Shown here one piece after another: positions 8,256-16,683 of a stretch of 64,000 bases of DNA (its first letter is position 1; the number at the start of each line of letters is the position of its first letter). Origin of the DNA: an uncultured Pseudoflavonifractor sp. (GTDB lineage: Bacteria; Bacillota; Clostridia; Oscillospirales; Oscillospiraceae); the NCBI RefSeq assembly GCF_944387805.1, contig NZ_CALXGI010000010.1:1-64000 (forward strand), read 5' to 3'. The position numbers were made by a program, and so were the translations under genes. The notes below the pieces were generated by a model that was not told where the DNA came from, searched no databases, and was given only the letters and a program-made list of their open reading frames with translations.

Positions 8256-9614
8256 GTGCAGCGTGATCTGACCTGCGGGCCGGTAACCCGGTCCATGCTG
8301 CCCTTTGCACTGCCCATGATCCTGGGCAATTTGCTCCAACAGCTCTATAACGTAGCGGACACTCTGATTGTAGGCCGCTGTCTGGGACCGGACGCCCTGG
8401 CGGCGGTAGGGTCCTCTTACTCCCTGATGACCTTTCTCACCTCCATTTTGCTGGGGCTGTGCATGGGCAGCGGCGTATATTTCTCCATTCTCTTCGGCAG
8501 CCGCGAGGAGGAGAAGCTGCGGGAGAGTATTTTTGTGTCCTTTGTGGTTATCGCTGCCGCCGCTGCCCTGCTCAACGTGGCAGTAATGTCTCTGACAGAT
8601 CCCATTCTCCACGCGCTGCAAATTCAGGCGCAGATATACAGCATGACCCGGGCCTATGTGCGGGTGATCTTTTTGGGTATCCCCTTTACCTTTCTCTACA
8701 ATTACTTTGCCACCCTGCTTCGGGCCATCGGCAATTCCGTGGTGCCGCTGGTATTTCTTGGGGTGAGCGCAGTGCTGAACATTGTGCTGGACCTGGTGTT
8801 TGTGCTGGTGCTGGACCGGGGAGTGGCCGGAGCGGCGGAGGCCACAGTGATCTCCCAGGCTGTCTCGGCAGCCTGTATCGCCCTGTACGCCTTCCGCAAG
8901 GCTCCTCAACTCTGCCCCCGTCGGGCTGAAATGAGGCTGCGGCGGCAGACCGTGGGCAAGATTTTCTCCTACTCCTTTCTCACCTGTGTCCAGCAGTCGG
9001 TGATGAATTTTGGCATCCTGATGATTCAGGGCCTGGTTAACAGCTTTGGTGTGGATGTGATGGCCGCCTTTGCCGCGGCGGTAAAGATTGACTCTTTTGC
9101 CTACATGCCGGTTCAGGACTTTGGAAACGCCTTTTCCACCTTTATCGCCCAGAACTACGGCGCGGGTAAGGCGGAGCGCATCCGGGCGGGCATCCGCTCC
9201 GCCGTCCGAACCGCGCTGGCCTTCTGTGTGGTCATTTCCGTGCTGGTGTTTGCCTTTGCCGCACCCCTGATGACCATCTTTGTGGCGCCGGAGGAGACCG
9301 GTATCATCGCTATCGGCGCGGAGTACCTGCGTATTGAAGGGGCCTGCTACTGCGGCATCGGCTGTCTCTTCCTGCTCTACGGCCTCTACCGGGCACTGGG
9401 ACGCCCCGGCATGTCGGTGGTGCTCACGGTGGTCTCTCTGGGGACCCGGGTGGCTCTGGCCTACCTGCTGGCCCCCATCCCCGCCATCGGCCTGCCCGGT
9501 ATCTGGTGGGCCATCCCCATCGGCTGGGTGCTGGCTGACGGGATAGGGCTTGTGTTCTACCTGTTTAGAGAGAAAAGGCGGCTGGCAGAGATGAAACAGA
9601 TGACGGCAGCCTGA
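8256..9614 (+). CDS. MATE-family multidrug/Na+(H+) antiporter
   Basis: The 452-residue protein has the twelve hydrophobic segments of MATE exporters. The first domain opens with the hallmark stretch LPMILGNLLQQLYNVADTLI, and the second half repeats the pattern around FSYSFLTCVQQSVMNFG. Such proteins expel cationic drugs, dyes or metabolites in exchange for Na+ or H+ across the cytoplasmic membrane. The length is typical of the NorM/DinF-like branch. The start is uncertain: the GTG used here has only GGAG directly before it and AGAGGAAAG 13 bases upstream, but no better in-frame start exists. A terminator follows closely, and no regulator gene is adjacent. The substrate cannot be inferred. Confidence 0.9.
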   Translation: MQRDLTCGPVTRSMLPFALPMILGNLLQQLYNVADTLIVGRCLGPDALAAVGSSYSLMTFLTSILLGLCMGSGVYFSILFGSREEEKLRESIFVSFVVIAAAAALLNVAVMSLTDPILHALQIQAQIYSMTRAYVRVIFLGIPFTFLYNYFATLLRAIGNSVVPLVFLGVSAVLNIVLDLVFVLVLDRGVAGAAEATVISQAVSAACIALYAFRKAPQLCPRRAEMRLRRQTVGKIFSYSFLTCVQQSVMNFGILMIQGLVNSFGVDVMAAFAAAVKIDSFAYMPVQDFGNAFSTFIAQNYGAGKAERIRAGIRSAVRTALAFCVVISVLVFAFAAPLMTIFVAPEETGIIAIGAEYLRIEGACYCGIGCLFLLYGLYRALGRPGMSVVLTVVSLGTRVALAYLLAPIPAIGLPGIWWAIPIGWVLADGIGLVFYLFREKRRLAEMKQMTAA

Positions 9615-9622
9615 CAGAATAG

Positions 9623-9658
9623 AAAAAGCCCGGTCCAGATACAGGACCGGGTCTTTTT
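9623..9658. terminator. Bidirectional terminator between MATE gene and unknown gene
   Basis: GCCCGGTCC and GGACCGGGT arms are flanked by an A run and a T run, which suits the convergent genes on each side. Confidence 0.85.
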
Positions 9659-9680
9659 ACAGATACAGATAAGGCGGAGA

Positions 9681-10046
9681 TCAGAAGGCAGAACGGCGGT
9701 TATCGTTGATGACGGCGTCAATGTAGGCCTCCAGCGGGGTAGGCATAGCGGCGCGGATCTGCTCATAGAGGCGGGTCATGTTGGAGTCGCCGGGCTCGCC
9801 GAAAGGAACGGGGGACAGCCCGGAGCCGGGGATGATCTGGCAGACTACGTCCTCGGTCTCTTCGTCCAACAGGAGGAAAATGGTGCCTCCCTTGTAGTCG
9901 GCCTGGAAGGACTTTTCGGCGTCGACATCCTCGAACCAGCGGTAGCTCTCCGGGGTGAGCCGGCTCCAGGAGAGGGCGCCGTCCTTGGTCAGAGCGGAGA
10001 TGGTGGAGAAGAACTTGTTGGAAGCCACATTTTCACTATGGGTCAT
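9681..10046 (-). CDS. Conserved-looking hypothetical protein next to selC
   Basis: I do not recognise this 121-residue protein. It is soluble, acidic and has no signal peptide. It begins MTHSENVASNKFFSTISAL and contains a predicted alpha/beta core, GGTIFLLLDEE, followed by a helix ending in NDNRRSAF. AAAGGAG lies nine bases before the ATG, and an extended -10 (TGTTATACT) lies upstream, so it has its own promoter although it follows the sel genes on the same strand with a 119-base gap to selC. Nothing in it shows selenium chemistry: it has no in-frame TGA and only one Cys. A link with selenocysteine synthesis rests on position alone. Confidence 0.6.
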   Translation of the reverse strand: MTHSENVASNKFFSTISALTKDGALSWSRLTPESYRWFEDVDAEKSFQADYKGGTIFLLLDEETEDVVCQIIPGSGLSPVPFGEPGDSNMTRLYEQIRAAMPTPLEAYIDAVINDNRRSAF

Positions 10047-10103
10047 CGTTCCATTGCTCCTTTCATCGGGGCAGCGGCCCCGGCAGAATCACCATTACAC
10101 CAA

Positions 10104-10114
10104 ACAGTATAACA
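10104..10114 (-). promoter_or_regulatory. Extended -10 promoter of the unknown gene downstream of selC
   Basis: On the minus strand TGTTATACT matches an extended -10 (TGn plus TATACT), about 60 bases before the start codon. The -35 region is poor. Confidence 0.4.
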
Positions 10115-10165
10115 TAAAAATCTGGCGCTTTCTATAAAACATTTGCCCACTTGCAGGGAAAGCGG

Positions 10166-10261
10166 TGGCGGGGACAGGTGAGGATCGAACTCACCGGGGC
10201 GGGACCGCCGCCCCCAGCGGTTTTGAAGACCGCGGGGCTCACCAGATACCCTTCTGCCCCC
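10166..10261 (-). tRNA. selC: tRNA-Sec (anticodon UCA)
   Basis: The 96-base gene folds as selenocysteine tRNA. It has an 8-bp acceptor stem (GGGGGCAG with CTGTCCCC), discriminator G and encoded CCA. The D arm is enlarged, and a five-pair anticodon stem carries loop CTTCAAA, giving anticodon TCA. A long variable arm and a T arm with TTCGATC complete it. The anticodon reads UGA codons recoded for selenocysteine. It lies 25 bases downstream of selB, so selA, selB and the tRNA are probably made from one transcript and the tRNA is processed out. Confidence 0.97.
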
Positions 10262-10286
10262 ATGGTGCCGCCAAATATAAATTATA

Positions 10287-12176
10287 TCACAGATTGTCCC
10301 TCCGGAGAACCCTGTAATTTCCCGCCCGGCGGGTGAGCCCCTCCTGATCCCAGTGCTCCAGCAGGAGCAGGGCGTATTTCCGGCCGACGCCCGCCCTGTC
10401 CCGAAACCGGGCCAGAGTGAGGGTTGGGGCGTCCTGAAACAGCTCCAGCAGCAGGGCACGGGCCCGGCTTAGGGGGCAGCGGTGGATACGGCGGCCCGCC
10501 CCCAGAGGCACCAGAATTCCCTGACGGGTCATGGCGGCCATGACCTGACGGCAGGCGGAGGCGTCTGGGCCAAAAGCGTCCTCCACAGCGGCGTCCTCCG
10601 GGGCCTCCAGTCCGGCCCGGCGGTACAGGACCTCCAGCCTGTCCCGGATTTTGGCCAGCTCAGGGGTATATCTGGGCCGGAACCCGGGGCGGAACACCAT
10701 GCCATCCCGCCGGCGGAGCGTGCCCAATTTCTCCAACTCAGCAGACAGAGCTTCAGACAGCCCGCTGTGGTCGGGGAGCAGCCGGGTACACAGGGCCTGC
10801 TCCGCCATGCCGGGATCCAGGGGCCGGGCGGCGTGCCAGCTGTCCAGCAGGGCTGCGGCCCGGCGCTCCAGCGCCTCCATAGCGGCGGCGGACAGCCAGA
10901 ACGCTCCCAGGGGCAGGGCTTTCCCCGCCTGCTCCAGGCGGCGCAGCACCGTCTGTCCCTCGGTCTGGGAGAGCCCTGCGGCCATGGCCAGCTCCTCCAA
11001 AGACTGTGGGAAGGCGCGGCCCTCCAGCGCCGCCGCCATGCGGCGGAGAGGGTCGGGGGAGGCCAGAGCGGACAGCCGATCCGCCAGGCCGGGGTCCTTT
11101 TTCCTGTGGCGGGGGGACAGGTCCAGCAGCAGGCCGCCCCCCACGGTGGTCACCGGGGAGAAGAAGCGGACCACGAACCGGTCCCCCGCCCGGGCGGCCA
11201 TGGGGGCGTCCAGCCTCAGTTGGGCAAAACAGGTCTGGCCGGGCAGCAGCTCTGCCCGGTCAAAGAACACGCACCGGCAGAGCAGGGCGGCGGCGCCGTG
11301 GTGGAGGTGGAGCCGGGCGCCGTGCTTTACCGAAAAAGGGGAATCCGCCAGCAGAGTCAGCTGCACATCCACCCGGTCGGTGAGACACATGGAGCCGGGG
11401 GCGGCCAGGGTGGCCCCCTTCCGGATAGCGCCGGCGTCCCCGGTCAGCAGCAGGGCGGCCCGGCTGCCCGCCTCCAAAATTTCAGCGTCCGCGCCGTGGC
11501 ACTGGAGTTCCCGCACCCGCACCGACCCAGGTCCGGGGTACAGCGCCAGCACATCGCCGGTGGATACCTGGCCGGCGGACACAGTGCCCGCCGCCACCGT
11601 CCCCCGCCCACGGAGGGGAAAGAGCCGGTCCACCTCCAGCCGGAAGGGGAGGCCTGTCCGCCGCCTGCGGGGGGGCAGGGCGGCGATAGCTGCCCGCAGC
11701 GCATCCAGCCCCAGGCCGGTTCTGGCCGACACAGTGAGGATGGGCGCGCCCGCCAGAAAGGTGCCCGCCGTCAGGGCGGCGCAGTCCGCTTTTACCTGGG
11801 CCAAGCGGTTTTCGTCCGCCAAATCCGCCTTGGTGATGGCTACCATGCCCCGCTCCATGCCCAGCAGATCGCACAGGGCCAGATGCTCCCTGGTCTGGGG
11901 CATGATCCCCTCGTCGGCAGCCACAGCGAGAAGCACCCCGTCGGCCCCGGCCGCTCCGGCAAGCATGTTGCGGATGAACTTCTCATGGCCGGGCACGTCC
12001 ACCAGGTCGGCTGTCCCGCCCCCCGGAAGAGGGAGCACCGCATAGCCCGGCTCGATGGTCAATCCCCGGCGCTTCTCCTCGGCAAGGGTGTCGGTGTCCG
12101 TGCCGGTGAGGGCCTTTACCAGAGCGGTCTTTCCGTGGTCCACATGGCCCGCCACCGCCAGAATCAGGCGGCTCAC
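10287..12176 (-). CDS. selB: Selenocysteine-specific elongation factor SelB
   Basis: SelB delivers Sec-tRNA to ribosomes stalled at UGA codons that are followed by a SECIS hairpin. The 629-residue protein has the EF-Tu-like GTPase domain (GHVDHGKT at 10-17, DVPGHEKF near 60, and TKAD), two beta-barrel domains, and a C-terminal run of winged helices that bind the SECIS RNA, ending in ARFRDRAGVGRKYALLLLEHW. It starts with GTG, and its GTGA overlaps the selA stop by four bases, so the two are translationally coupled. The length is typical. Its presence means the organism makes selenoproteins; none of the other genes in this window shows an in-frame UGA. Confidence 0.97.
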   Translation of the reverse strand: MSRLILAVAGHVDHGKTALVKALTGTDTDTLAEEKRRGLTIEPGYAVLPLPGGGTADLVDVPGHEKFIRNMLAGAAGADGVLLAVAADEGIMPQTREHLALCDLLGMERGMVAITKADLADENRLAQVKADCAALTAGTFLAGAPILTVSARTGLGLDALRAAIAALPPRRRRTGLPFRLEVDRLFPLRGRGTVAAGTVSAGQVSTGDVLALYPGPGSVRVRELQCHGADAEILEAGSRAALLLTGDAGAIRKGATLAAPGSMCLTDRVDVQLTLLADSPFSVKHGARLHLHHGAAALLCRCVFFDRAELLPGQTCFAQLRLDAPMAARAGDRFVVRFFSPVTTVGGGLLLDLSPRHRKKDPGLADRLSALASPDPLRRMAAALEGRAFPQSLEELAMAAGLSQTEGQTVLRRLEQAGKALPLGAFWLSAAAMEALERRAAALLDSWHAARPLDPGMAEQALCTRLLPDHSGLSEALSAELEKLGTLRRRDGMVFRPGFRPRYTPELAKIRDRLEVLYRRAGLEAPEDAAVEDAFGPDASACRQVMAAMTRQGILVPLGAGRRIHRCPLSRARALLLELFQDAPTLTLARFRDRAGVGRKYALLLLEHWDQEGLTRRAGNYRVLRRDNL

Positions 12177-13567
12177 CGCTCTGACCTCCGCACCGACTCC
12201 GCCGCCCGGAGAATTTCTCTCTCATCCTCCGCCGACAGGGTACGCACGTCCAGGAGAAGGGCGCCGTGGTGGATGCGGCAGAGAATGGGCACCTCATGGC
12301 GCCGGAAGGCGGCCTCCAGCCCCTGAGGTACGCCGGGGCCGGCGGTAACGGCGGCGCAGAAGCCGGGCAGCGCCTCGTTGGGCATGGACCCGCCCCCCAC
12401 CTGCCCGGTGCAGGGGAGGACAGACACGGTATAGTCCTCCCCCAGGGCCTCTCCCAGTCCGGCAGCCAGATCCCCGGCGCGAGCGCGCAGGTCCTCGGGC
12501 CGGGCATTCAGCATGGACAGCGCGGGCAGGGCCTCCCGGGCGCTCTCCGGGTCCCGGAGAAGGAGCAGAGTGGCCTCCAGGGCGGCCAGGGACAGCTTGT
12601 CGATGCGCACCACCCGGGCCAGCGGGTGGCGCTTCATGGCGTCGATGTACCGCTTTTTCCCCAGCACGATGCCAGCCTGGGGGCCGCCCAGCAGCTTGTC
12701 GCCGGAGAAGCACACCACGTCTGCCCCGTCGGCCAGAGCCACCGCCGCGCTGGGGGCGGGCAGGCTGGGCAGGAAGGCGGGGGAGAGGACACAGCTGCCC
12801 AGGTCGCAAAGTAGGGGCAGGCCGTGGGCCGCCGCCAGCCCGGAGAGCTGGGACAGGGGGGTGTCCTCAGTAAAACCCACAATCTGGTAATTGCTGGTGT
12901 GAACCTTCAGCAGGGCCAGAGCCTCACCAGAGAGGACGGCCCGCTCATAGTCGGACAGCCGGGTCTTGTTGGTGGTGCCCACCTCCCGGAGGACGGCTCC
13001 GCTTGCCGCCATAATTTCGGGCACCCGGAAGGCGCCGCCAATCTCCACCAGCTCGCCCCGGGATACCGCCACTCCTTTGCCCGCCGCCAGAGCGGAGAGC
13101 ATGAGGAACACGGCGGCGGCATTGTTGTTCACCGCCATGGCCGCCTCCGCCCCGGTGAGAGAGCAGAGCAGGGACTCCACATGGCTGTGGCGGCTGCCCC
13201 GGCAGGCGTTGTCCAGGTCGTACTCCAGATTGGAGTAACCCTCCGCAACCGCCATGACCGCTTCCGCCGCCTGAGGAGCCAGAGGTGCCCGGCCCAGGTT
13301 GGTATGGAGCACCACGCCGGTGGCGTTGATGACCCGTTTCAGCCCCGGGCGGCTCATAGTCTGGGCCGCCGCGGCGATGTCCCCGGCCAGGGCGTCCACG
13401 GACGGCACCGCTGCCCCGGCCAGGACAGCCCGGCGGACTTCCTCCAGCTTGTCCCGGGCGGCCTGACGGACGAGGGCGTAGGGGACGCGCTCCCGCGCAG
13501 CAAGCAGAATGGGGTGGGACAGCAGCACGTCCATTTTGGGCAGGGCGCGGAGCGGATTTTCACACAT
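12173..13567 (-). CDS. selA: L-seryl-tRNA(Sec) selenium transferase SelA
   Basis: SelA is a PLP enzyme that converts Ser-tRNA(Sec) to Sec-tRNA(Sec) using selenophosphate. The 464-residue protein has the family blocks: an N-terminal tRNA-binding helical region, NATGVVLHTNLGRAPL, the AAMAVNNNAAAV segment that cradles PLP, and the Schiff-base lysine Lys291 in CFSGDKLLGGPQAG. I chose the ATG at 13567 because GGAGG lies eight bases before it; a GTG at 13576 would overlap that site. It is the first gene of the selA-selB-selC unit. selD, which makes selenophosphate, is not in the window and must lie elsewhere if the pathway works. Confidence 0.97.
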   Translation of the reverse strand: MCENPLRALPKMDVLLSHPILLAARERVPYALVRQAARDKLEEVRRAVLAGAAVPSVDALAGDIAAAAQTMSRPGLKRVINATGVVLHTNLGRAPLAPQAAEAVMAVAEGYSNLEYDLDNACRGSRHSHVESLLCSLTGAEAAMAVNNNAAAVFLMLSALAAGKGVAVSRGELVEIGGAFRVPEIMAASGAVLREVGTTNKTRLSDYERAVLSGEALALLKVHTSNYQIVGFTEDTPLSQLSGLAAAHGLPLLCDLGSCVLSPAFLPSLPAPSAAVALADGADVVCFSGDKLLGGPQAGIVLGKKRYIDAMKRHPLARVVRIDKLSLAALEATLLLLRDPESAREALPALSMLNARPEDLRARAGDLAAGLGEALGEDYTVSVLPCTGQVGGGSMPNEALPGFCAAVTAGPGVPQGLEAAFRRHEVPILCRIHHGALLLDVRTLSAEDEREILRAAESVRRSER

Positions 13568-13611
13568 GGACAGCACCTCCGGCAGGTGATTTTTACAGCT
13601 TGGATTTCTAT

Positions 13612-13640
13612 ATTATAATGGCTGCGGAATAAACCGTAAA
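13612..13640 (-). promoter_or_regulatory. SigA promoter for selA-selB-selC
   Basis: On the minus strand TTTACG and a perfect TATAAT are 17 bases apart, about 45 bases before the selA start. The -35 lies inside the first hairpin of the adjacent repeat element. Confidence 0.55.
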
Positions 13641-13848
13641 TCGGTTTATTCCCGCGGCGGAAGCCGCGCAATTCCATAAAAACGGCGCAAAGGAGCCGCT
13701 TTTATGAAATTCAGCCATTGTTGCAATGCGTATTTCCGCTGGTGCAAGGGTTTTGGATAATTTTATCCAAAATCTTTGCACCGGAACAAAGCTAAGTGGC
13801 CTTGAAAACTTTGGTTTCAAGGCTTTCGGCTTTGTTCCGTACGCATTA
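13618..13848. repeat. Intergenic element of four nested hairpins (element C)
   Basis: Between selA and the Xre gene lie four stem-loops with no credible coding. They are an AATAAACCG/CGGTTTATT hairpin beside the selA promoter, one pairing around CATAAAA and TTTTATG, GGTGCAA-N3-TTTTGGAT with its complement (core 13737-13778), and a nested GGAACAAAGC ... GCTTTGTTCC structure with an inner CCTTGAAAAC stem. It starts directly after the Xre stop codon, as elements A and B start after theirs. The third stem (CAA-N3-TTTT ... AAAA-N3-TTG) resembles the core of A and B. I found no duplicated gene tail here, so the relationship is only possible. Confidence 0.6.
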
Positions 13849-14124
13849 TTATAGCACAGATGCATCTCCGGCGGGCCAGAATTTGTCCTCGTCCAGCAGG
13901 ACGAGGGGGGAGGTGTTCAGGGCGGCGGCCAGGGCCAGAAGCTCAAAATCGGCCACCACCCGGCTGCCGGTCTCAATCCGGCTCACCGCCTTCTGCTCCA
14001 GGGCGAGACCGGCTATCTGGAGCCGGGCGGCCAGCTGCTCCTGGGACAGGCCCAGCTCCACCCGCAGCCGGCGGACCTGACGGCCGCAGAGGTTGGCCTT
14101 TCCTCGGTATCGGTACAGCTTCAT
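13849..14124 (-). CDS. Xre-family helix-turn-helix DNA-binding protein
   Basis: The 91-residue protein is essentially one Cro/CI-type HTH domain: QVRRLRVELGLSQEQLAARL is the helix-turn pair, followed by AVSRIETGSRVVADFELLALAAAL. It probably binds operator DNA as a dimer. The ATG at 14124 has GGAGG six bases upstream; a longer in-frame start is less likely. There is no ligand-binding domain beyond a short tail. The gene lies divergent to the secreted protein that follows, with 122 AT-rich bases between the starts, so it may regulate itself or that gene. Its target is unknown. Confidence 0.85.
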   Translation of the reverse strand: MKLYRYRGKANLCGRQVRRLRVELGLSQEQLAARLQIAGLALEQKAVSRIETGSRVVADFELLALAAALNTSPLVLLDEDKFWPAGDASVL

Positions 14125-14246
14125 TGTTATCCTCCAATATATCAAAAATGACTAAAGTTGAAAATAAAAAAAGTGGACAATTGAGTGAAAATGCAGTAAA
14201 CTAAATTTGGAGTACCCCAAAACCTGGGAAAAAAGGAGGAACACCC

Positions 14247-16055
14247 ATGAAGAAACTGGCAACTCTATTGGCAGTGCTTCTGCTTCTCTCCTGCGTGCCC
14301 GCCGCGGCGGCGGAGGAGACGGCGCTCACCGGAGTGGAGGCCTATCAGCAGTACGGCCCCTGGTACACCTGGACCCAGGAGCAGAAGGACAGTGCGGTGG
14401 CGGACTGGAGCGAGGAATTCTGGATCGACTACTGGGACGCCTATTTTATCCAGGTATACGCCGACGACGAACAGTACTACGCGGACCTGGACGCCTGGAA
14501 TGAGGCCTTCTACGGGCCCATGCCCGAGGAGGACTGGGGAGACTGGAACGACTACCTGGGGGAGGAGAAGGCGCTGCTGGGCATGCCCTACCCCGACGGC
14601 ATCAACGTGTCGGTCAACGGGGAATGGCTGACTCTGGACGGCGTACAGCCCTGGGCCATGGACGGCCGCACCATGGTGCCGGTGCGTCCCTTCCTGGAGG
14701 CACTGGGCGCCACGGTGGACTATGCCGGAACCGTAGTTACCGCCAAGCTGGCCAACGGGGATACCCTGGAGCTGACCCTGGGGAGCACCACCCTCACCAG
14801 AGTGTCCGGGGACAAGATTGACAAAATCGAGATGGACGTGCCCATGGTGGTCTTGGACAACCGGACCTACATCCCCGCCCGCTTTGCCGGCGAGGCGGTG
14901 GGCATGACGGTGGAGTGGGACGACTACTATCAGGCGGCCTATTTCACCGACTGGGACAGCATTGCGGCTCAAATCGATGAAAACTTCTCCATCCTCAACA
15001 CCATTCTGGCTCTGGACGGGGACCGGTGGGACCCGGAGCAGACTTACCGGGTGAAGGAGATGGTGTCCGGTTCCATGACCCTCTACGGTGAGACGGAGGC
15101 GGAGAACGGCACCGCCGCCATGTCCCTGGCTGTGGACGGCCTGGTCCGGGGCGGTCAGGCGGATCTGGACATGAAGCTGGATCTGGACCTGGGAGAGCTG
15201 AAGGAACTGGTCACCGCCAGCATGCTGGAGGAGGATGCGGCGGCGCTGGACCTGCTGTCGAACTTTGAGATGGAGGTCCGGGGCGATCTGGGCCAGGGCA
15301 CCCTCTACATGACCGGAAACAAGCTGGGGGATATCCCCGGCAGCACCGTGGGCAGCGGCGAGTGGCTGGCCCTGGACCTGGGTCAGTCCATTGACGTGGC
15401 CGCTCTGGTGGAGGCGCTGGAGGCGGCACAGTCGGAGCCCCTCACCGTGGGCGGCCTGCTCGCTGCCGGGCCGCGGGAGAACGGCACAGGATGGTATTGG
15501 GCGCCTCCCTGTACCCAGGTGCTGGACAAGGCGGAGAAGCTGGCCCTCTTCCTGGGCGACGACTGCTTCACCGTCTCCACCTCCGGCAGTACCACCACCT
15601 ACACCCTGAAGGTGAATACCCTTGGATTGGCTGACAAGCTGTCTGCCTTGACAGAGGAGGACGGGACGGACGAGCTGTCCCTGCTGCTGGACTATCTGAA
15701 GGGCGACCTGAAGGTGGATTGCAGCGGTACCATCAAGGTGCGGGACAACAAGCTGGTGGACATGGATGTGCGCTTCACGGTGAAGCTGCCCGCCTCTGTT
15801 ACGGCCAGTATGCCTGTGGATATTACCTTTGCCCTCAGCGGGAACAGCACCAAGGCGGAGTGTACCCTGACCGCCAAGGCCGCCTATGGCGGGAAGCTGG
15901 AGCTGAAGGCGGAGGCTTCCGTGGAAAAGACCAGCGGCACGCCTGTCACCACGCCTCCGGAGGGGGCGGTGGTCCACACCCAGGACGAGTATCTGGATTA
16001 TGGCGGGGAATACCTGACGGACGCCGCCTGGGGACTGATGAGTGCCATCCGGTAA
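14247..16055 (+). CDS. Secreted protein with copper-amine-oxidase-N (stalk) domain
   Basis: The 602-residue protein has a clear signal peptide (two Lys, a hydrophobic run, cleavage near AAAAEE). Residues 55-100 are rich in Trp, Tyr and acidic residues. Residues 108-235 form a copper amine oxidase N-terminal-like stalk domain: an NVSVNGEWL strand, then DGRTMVPVRPFLEALGATVD, and a second DNRTYIPARFAGEAVG repeat. The remaining 360 residues are beta-rich, with many charged repeats, and resemble no enzyme I know. There is no LPXTG, SLH or dockerin, so it is probably released or loosely wall-bound. AAGGAGG lies eight bases before the ATG. A perfect terminator follows. Such stalk domains are common in clostridial surface proteins; the function is open. 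Confidence 0.8.
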   Translation: MKKLATLLAVLLLLSCVPAAAAEETALTGVEAYQQYGPWYTWTQEQKDSAVADWSEEFWIDYWDAYFIQVYADDEQYYADLDAWNEAFYGPMPEEDWGDWNDYLGEEKALLGMPYPDGINVSVNGEWLTLDGVQPWAMDGRTMVPVRPFLEALGATVDYAGTVVTAKLANGDTLELTLGSTTLTRVSGDKIDKIEMDVPMVVLDNRTYIPARFAGEAVGMTVEWDDYYQAAYFTDWDSIAAQIDENFSILNTILALDGDRWDPEQTYRVKEMVSGSMTLYGETEAENGTAAMSLAVDGLVRGGQADLDMKLDLDLGELKELVTASMLEEDAAALDLLSNFEMEVRGDLGQGTLYMTGNKLGDIPGSTVGSGEWLALDLGQSIDVAALVEALEAAQSEPLTVGGLLAAGPRENGTGWYWAPPCTQVLDKAEKLALFLGDDCFTVSTSGSTTTYTLKVNTLGLADKLSALTEEDGTDELSLLLDYLKGDLKVDCSGTIKVRDNKLVDMDVRFTVKLPASVTASMPVDITFALSGNSTKAECTLTAKAAYGGKLELKAEASVEKTSGTPVTTPPEGAVVHTQDEYLDYGGEYLTDAAWGLMSAIR

Positions 16056-16060
16056 CACAC

Positions 16061-16098
16061 AAAAAATCCACCTTCCCGGCCAGGAAGGTGGATTTTTT
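16061..16098. terminator. Bidirectional terminator, 16-bp perfect stem
   Basis: AAAAAATCCACCTTCC and its exact complement surround a six-base loop. The A and T runs let it serve both convergent genes. Confidence 0.92.
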
Positions 16099-16111
16099 AT
16101 GTGTCGTGTGC

Positions 16112-16600
16112 TCAGGGAATGAGCCAGAAGCCCACCGCGCCGCAGGCCGCGCCCATAATGGCGCCTGCCAGCACGTCCCGGGGGAAGTGGACGCCGCCGA
16201 TGACCCGGATAAGGGCGATGAGCACGCCTACGGCCAGGAACACTCCACCCAGCGGGGGACACACCCACCAGAAGGCCATGTCAATGACAAAGACCGAGAA
16301 CACATGGCGGCTGGGGAAGGAGTTGCCCTTGGTGTCCTTGGGGATAAGGGGCGTGATGTCCAGCACCTCATAGGGCCGGGGGGCGTTGCACCGCTTGCGG
16401 AACAGGGTCAGGGCCGCGAAGGACACCCCCGGCGCAATCACAGCCCGCAGCAGCCGGTGGTCCCGGGTGAGGAGCAGGAAGAGCAGCAGGGCGGGGTAGG
16501 CGATATAGACCGACAGGGTGAGCAGCCTGTTTACCCTGCGGACCACCCCGGCGTAAGGGCGGAAGGGTGCGGAAAGGCGGGCGTAGAGAGATGCCGTCAT
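16112..16600 (-). CDS. PAP2-family membrane phosphatase
   Basis: The 162-residue integral membrane protein carries all three PAP2 signatures: RKRCNAPRP (KX6RP-like), NSFPSRH with the acid/base His, and RVIGGVHFPRDV with the nucleophile His and its Asp. There are about five hydrophobic helices. Relatives dephosphorylate undecaprenyl pyrophosphate, phosphatidic acid or phosphatidylglycerophosphate at the membrane. The size and single-domain form fit a BcrC/PgpB-like role in lipid-carrier recycling, but the substrate cannot be read from the sequence. It is monocistronic, with a weak ribosome site, and converges on the stalk-domain gene. Confidence 0.88.
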   Translation of the reverse strand: MTASLYARLSAPFRPYAGVVRRVNRLLTLSVYIAYPALLLFLLLTRDHRLLRAVIAPGVSFAALTLFRKRCNAPRPYEVLDITPLIPKDTKGNSFPSRHVFSVFVIDMAFWWVCPPLGGVFLAVGVLIALIRVIGGVHFPRDVLAGAIMGAACGAVGFWLIP

Positions 16601-16683
16601 GGAAACCTCCAGAGTGAATGGATGGAATGGCTATGAAACCGCACCCGCCCGCCGGGCGGGTGCGGAAAGGGCGCCGGGGGATA

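Noticed and set aside
13608..13865. An 85-codon frame inside the four-hairpin intergenic element
   Set aside because: It has no ribosome site, is explained by stem-loop DNA and overlaps the end of the Xre gene and the selA promoter.
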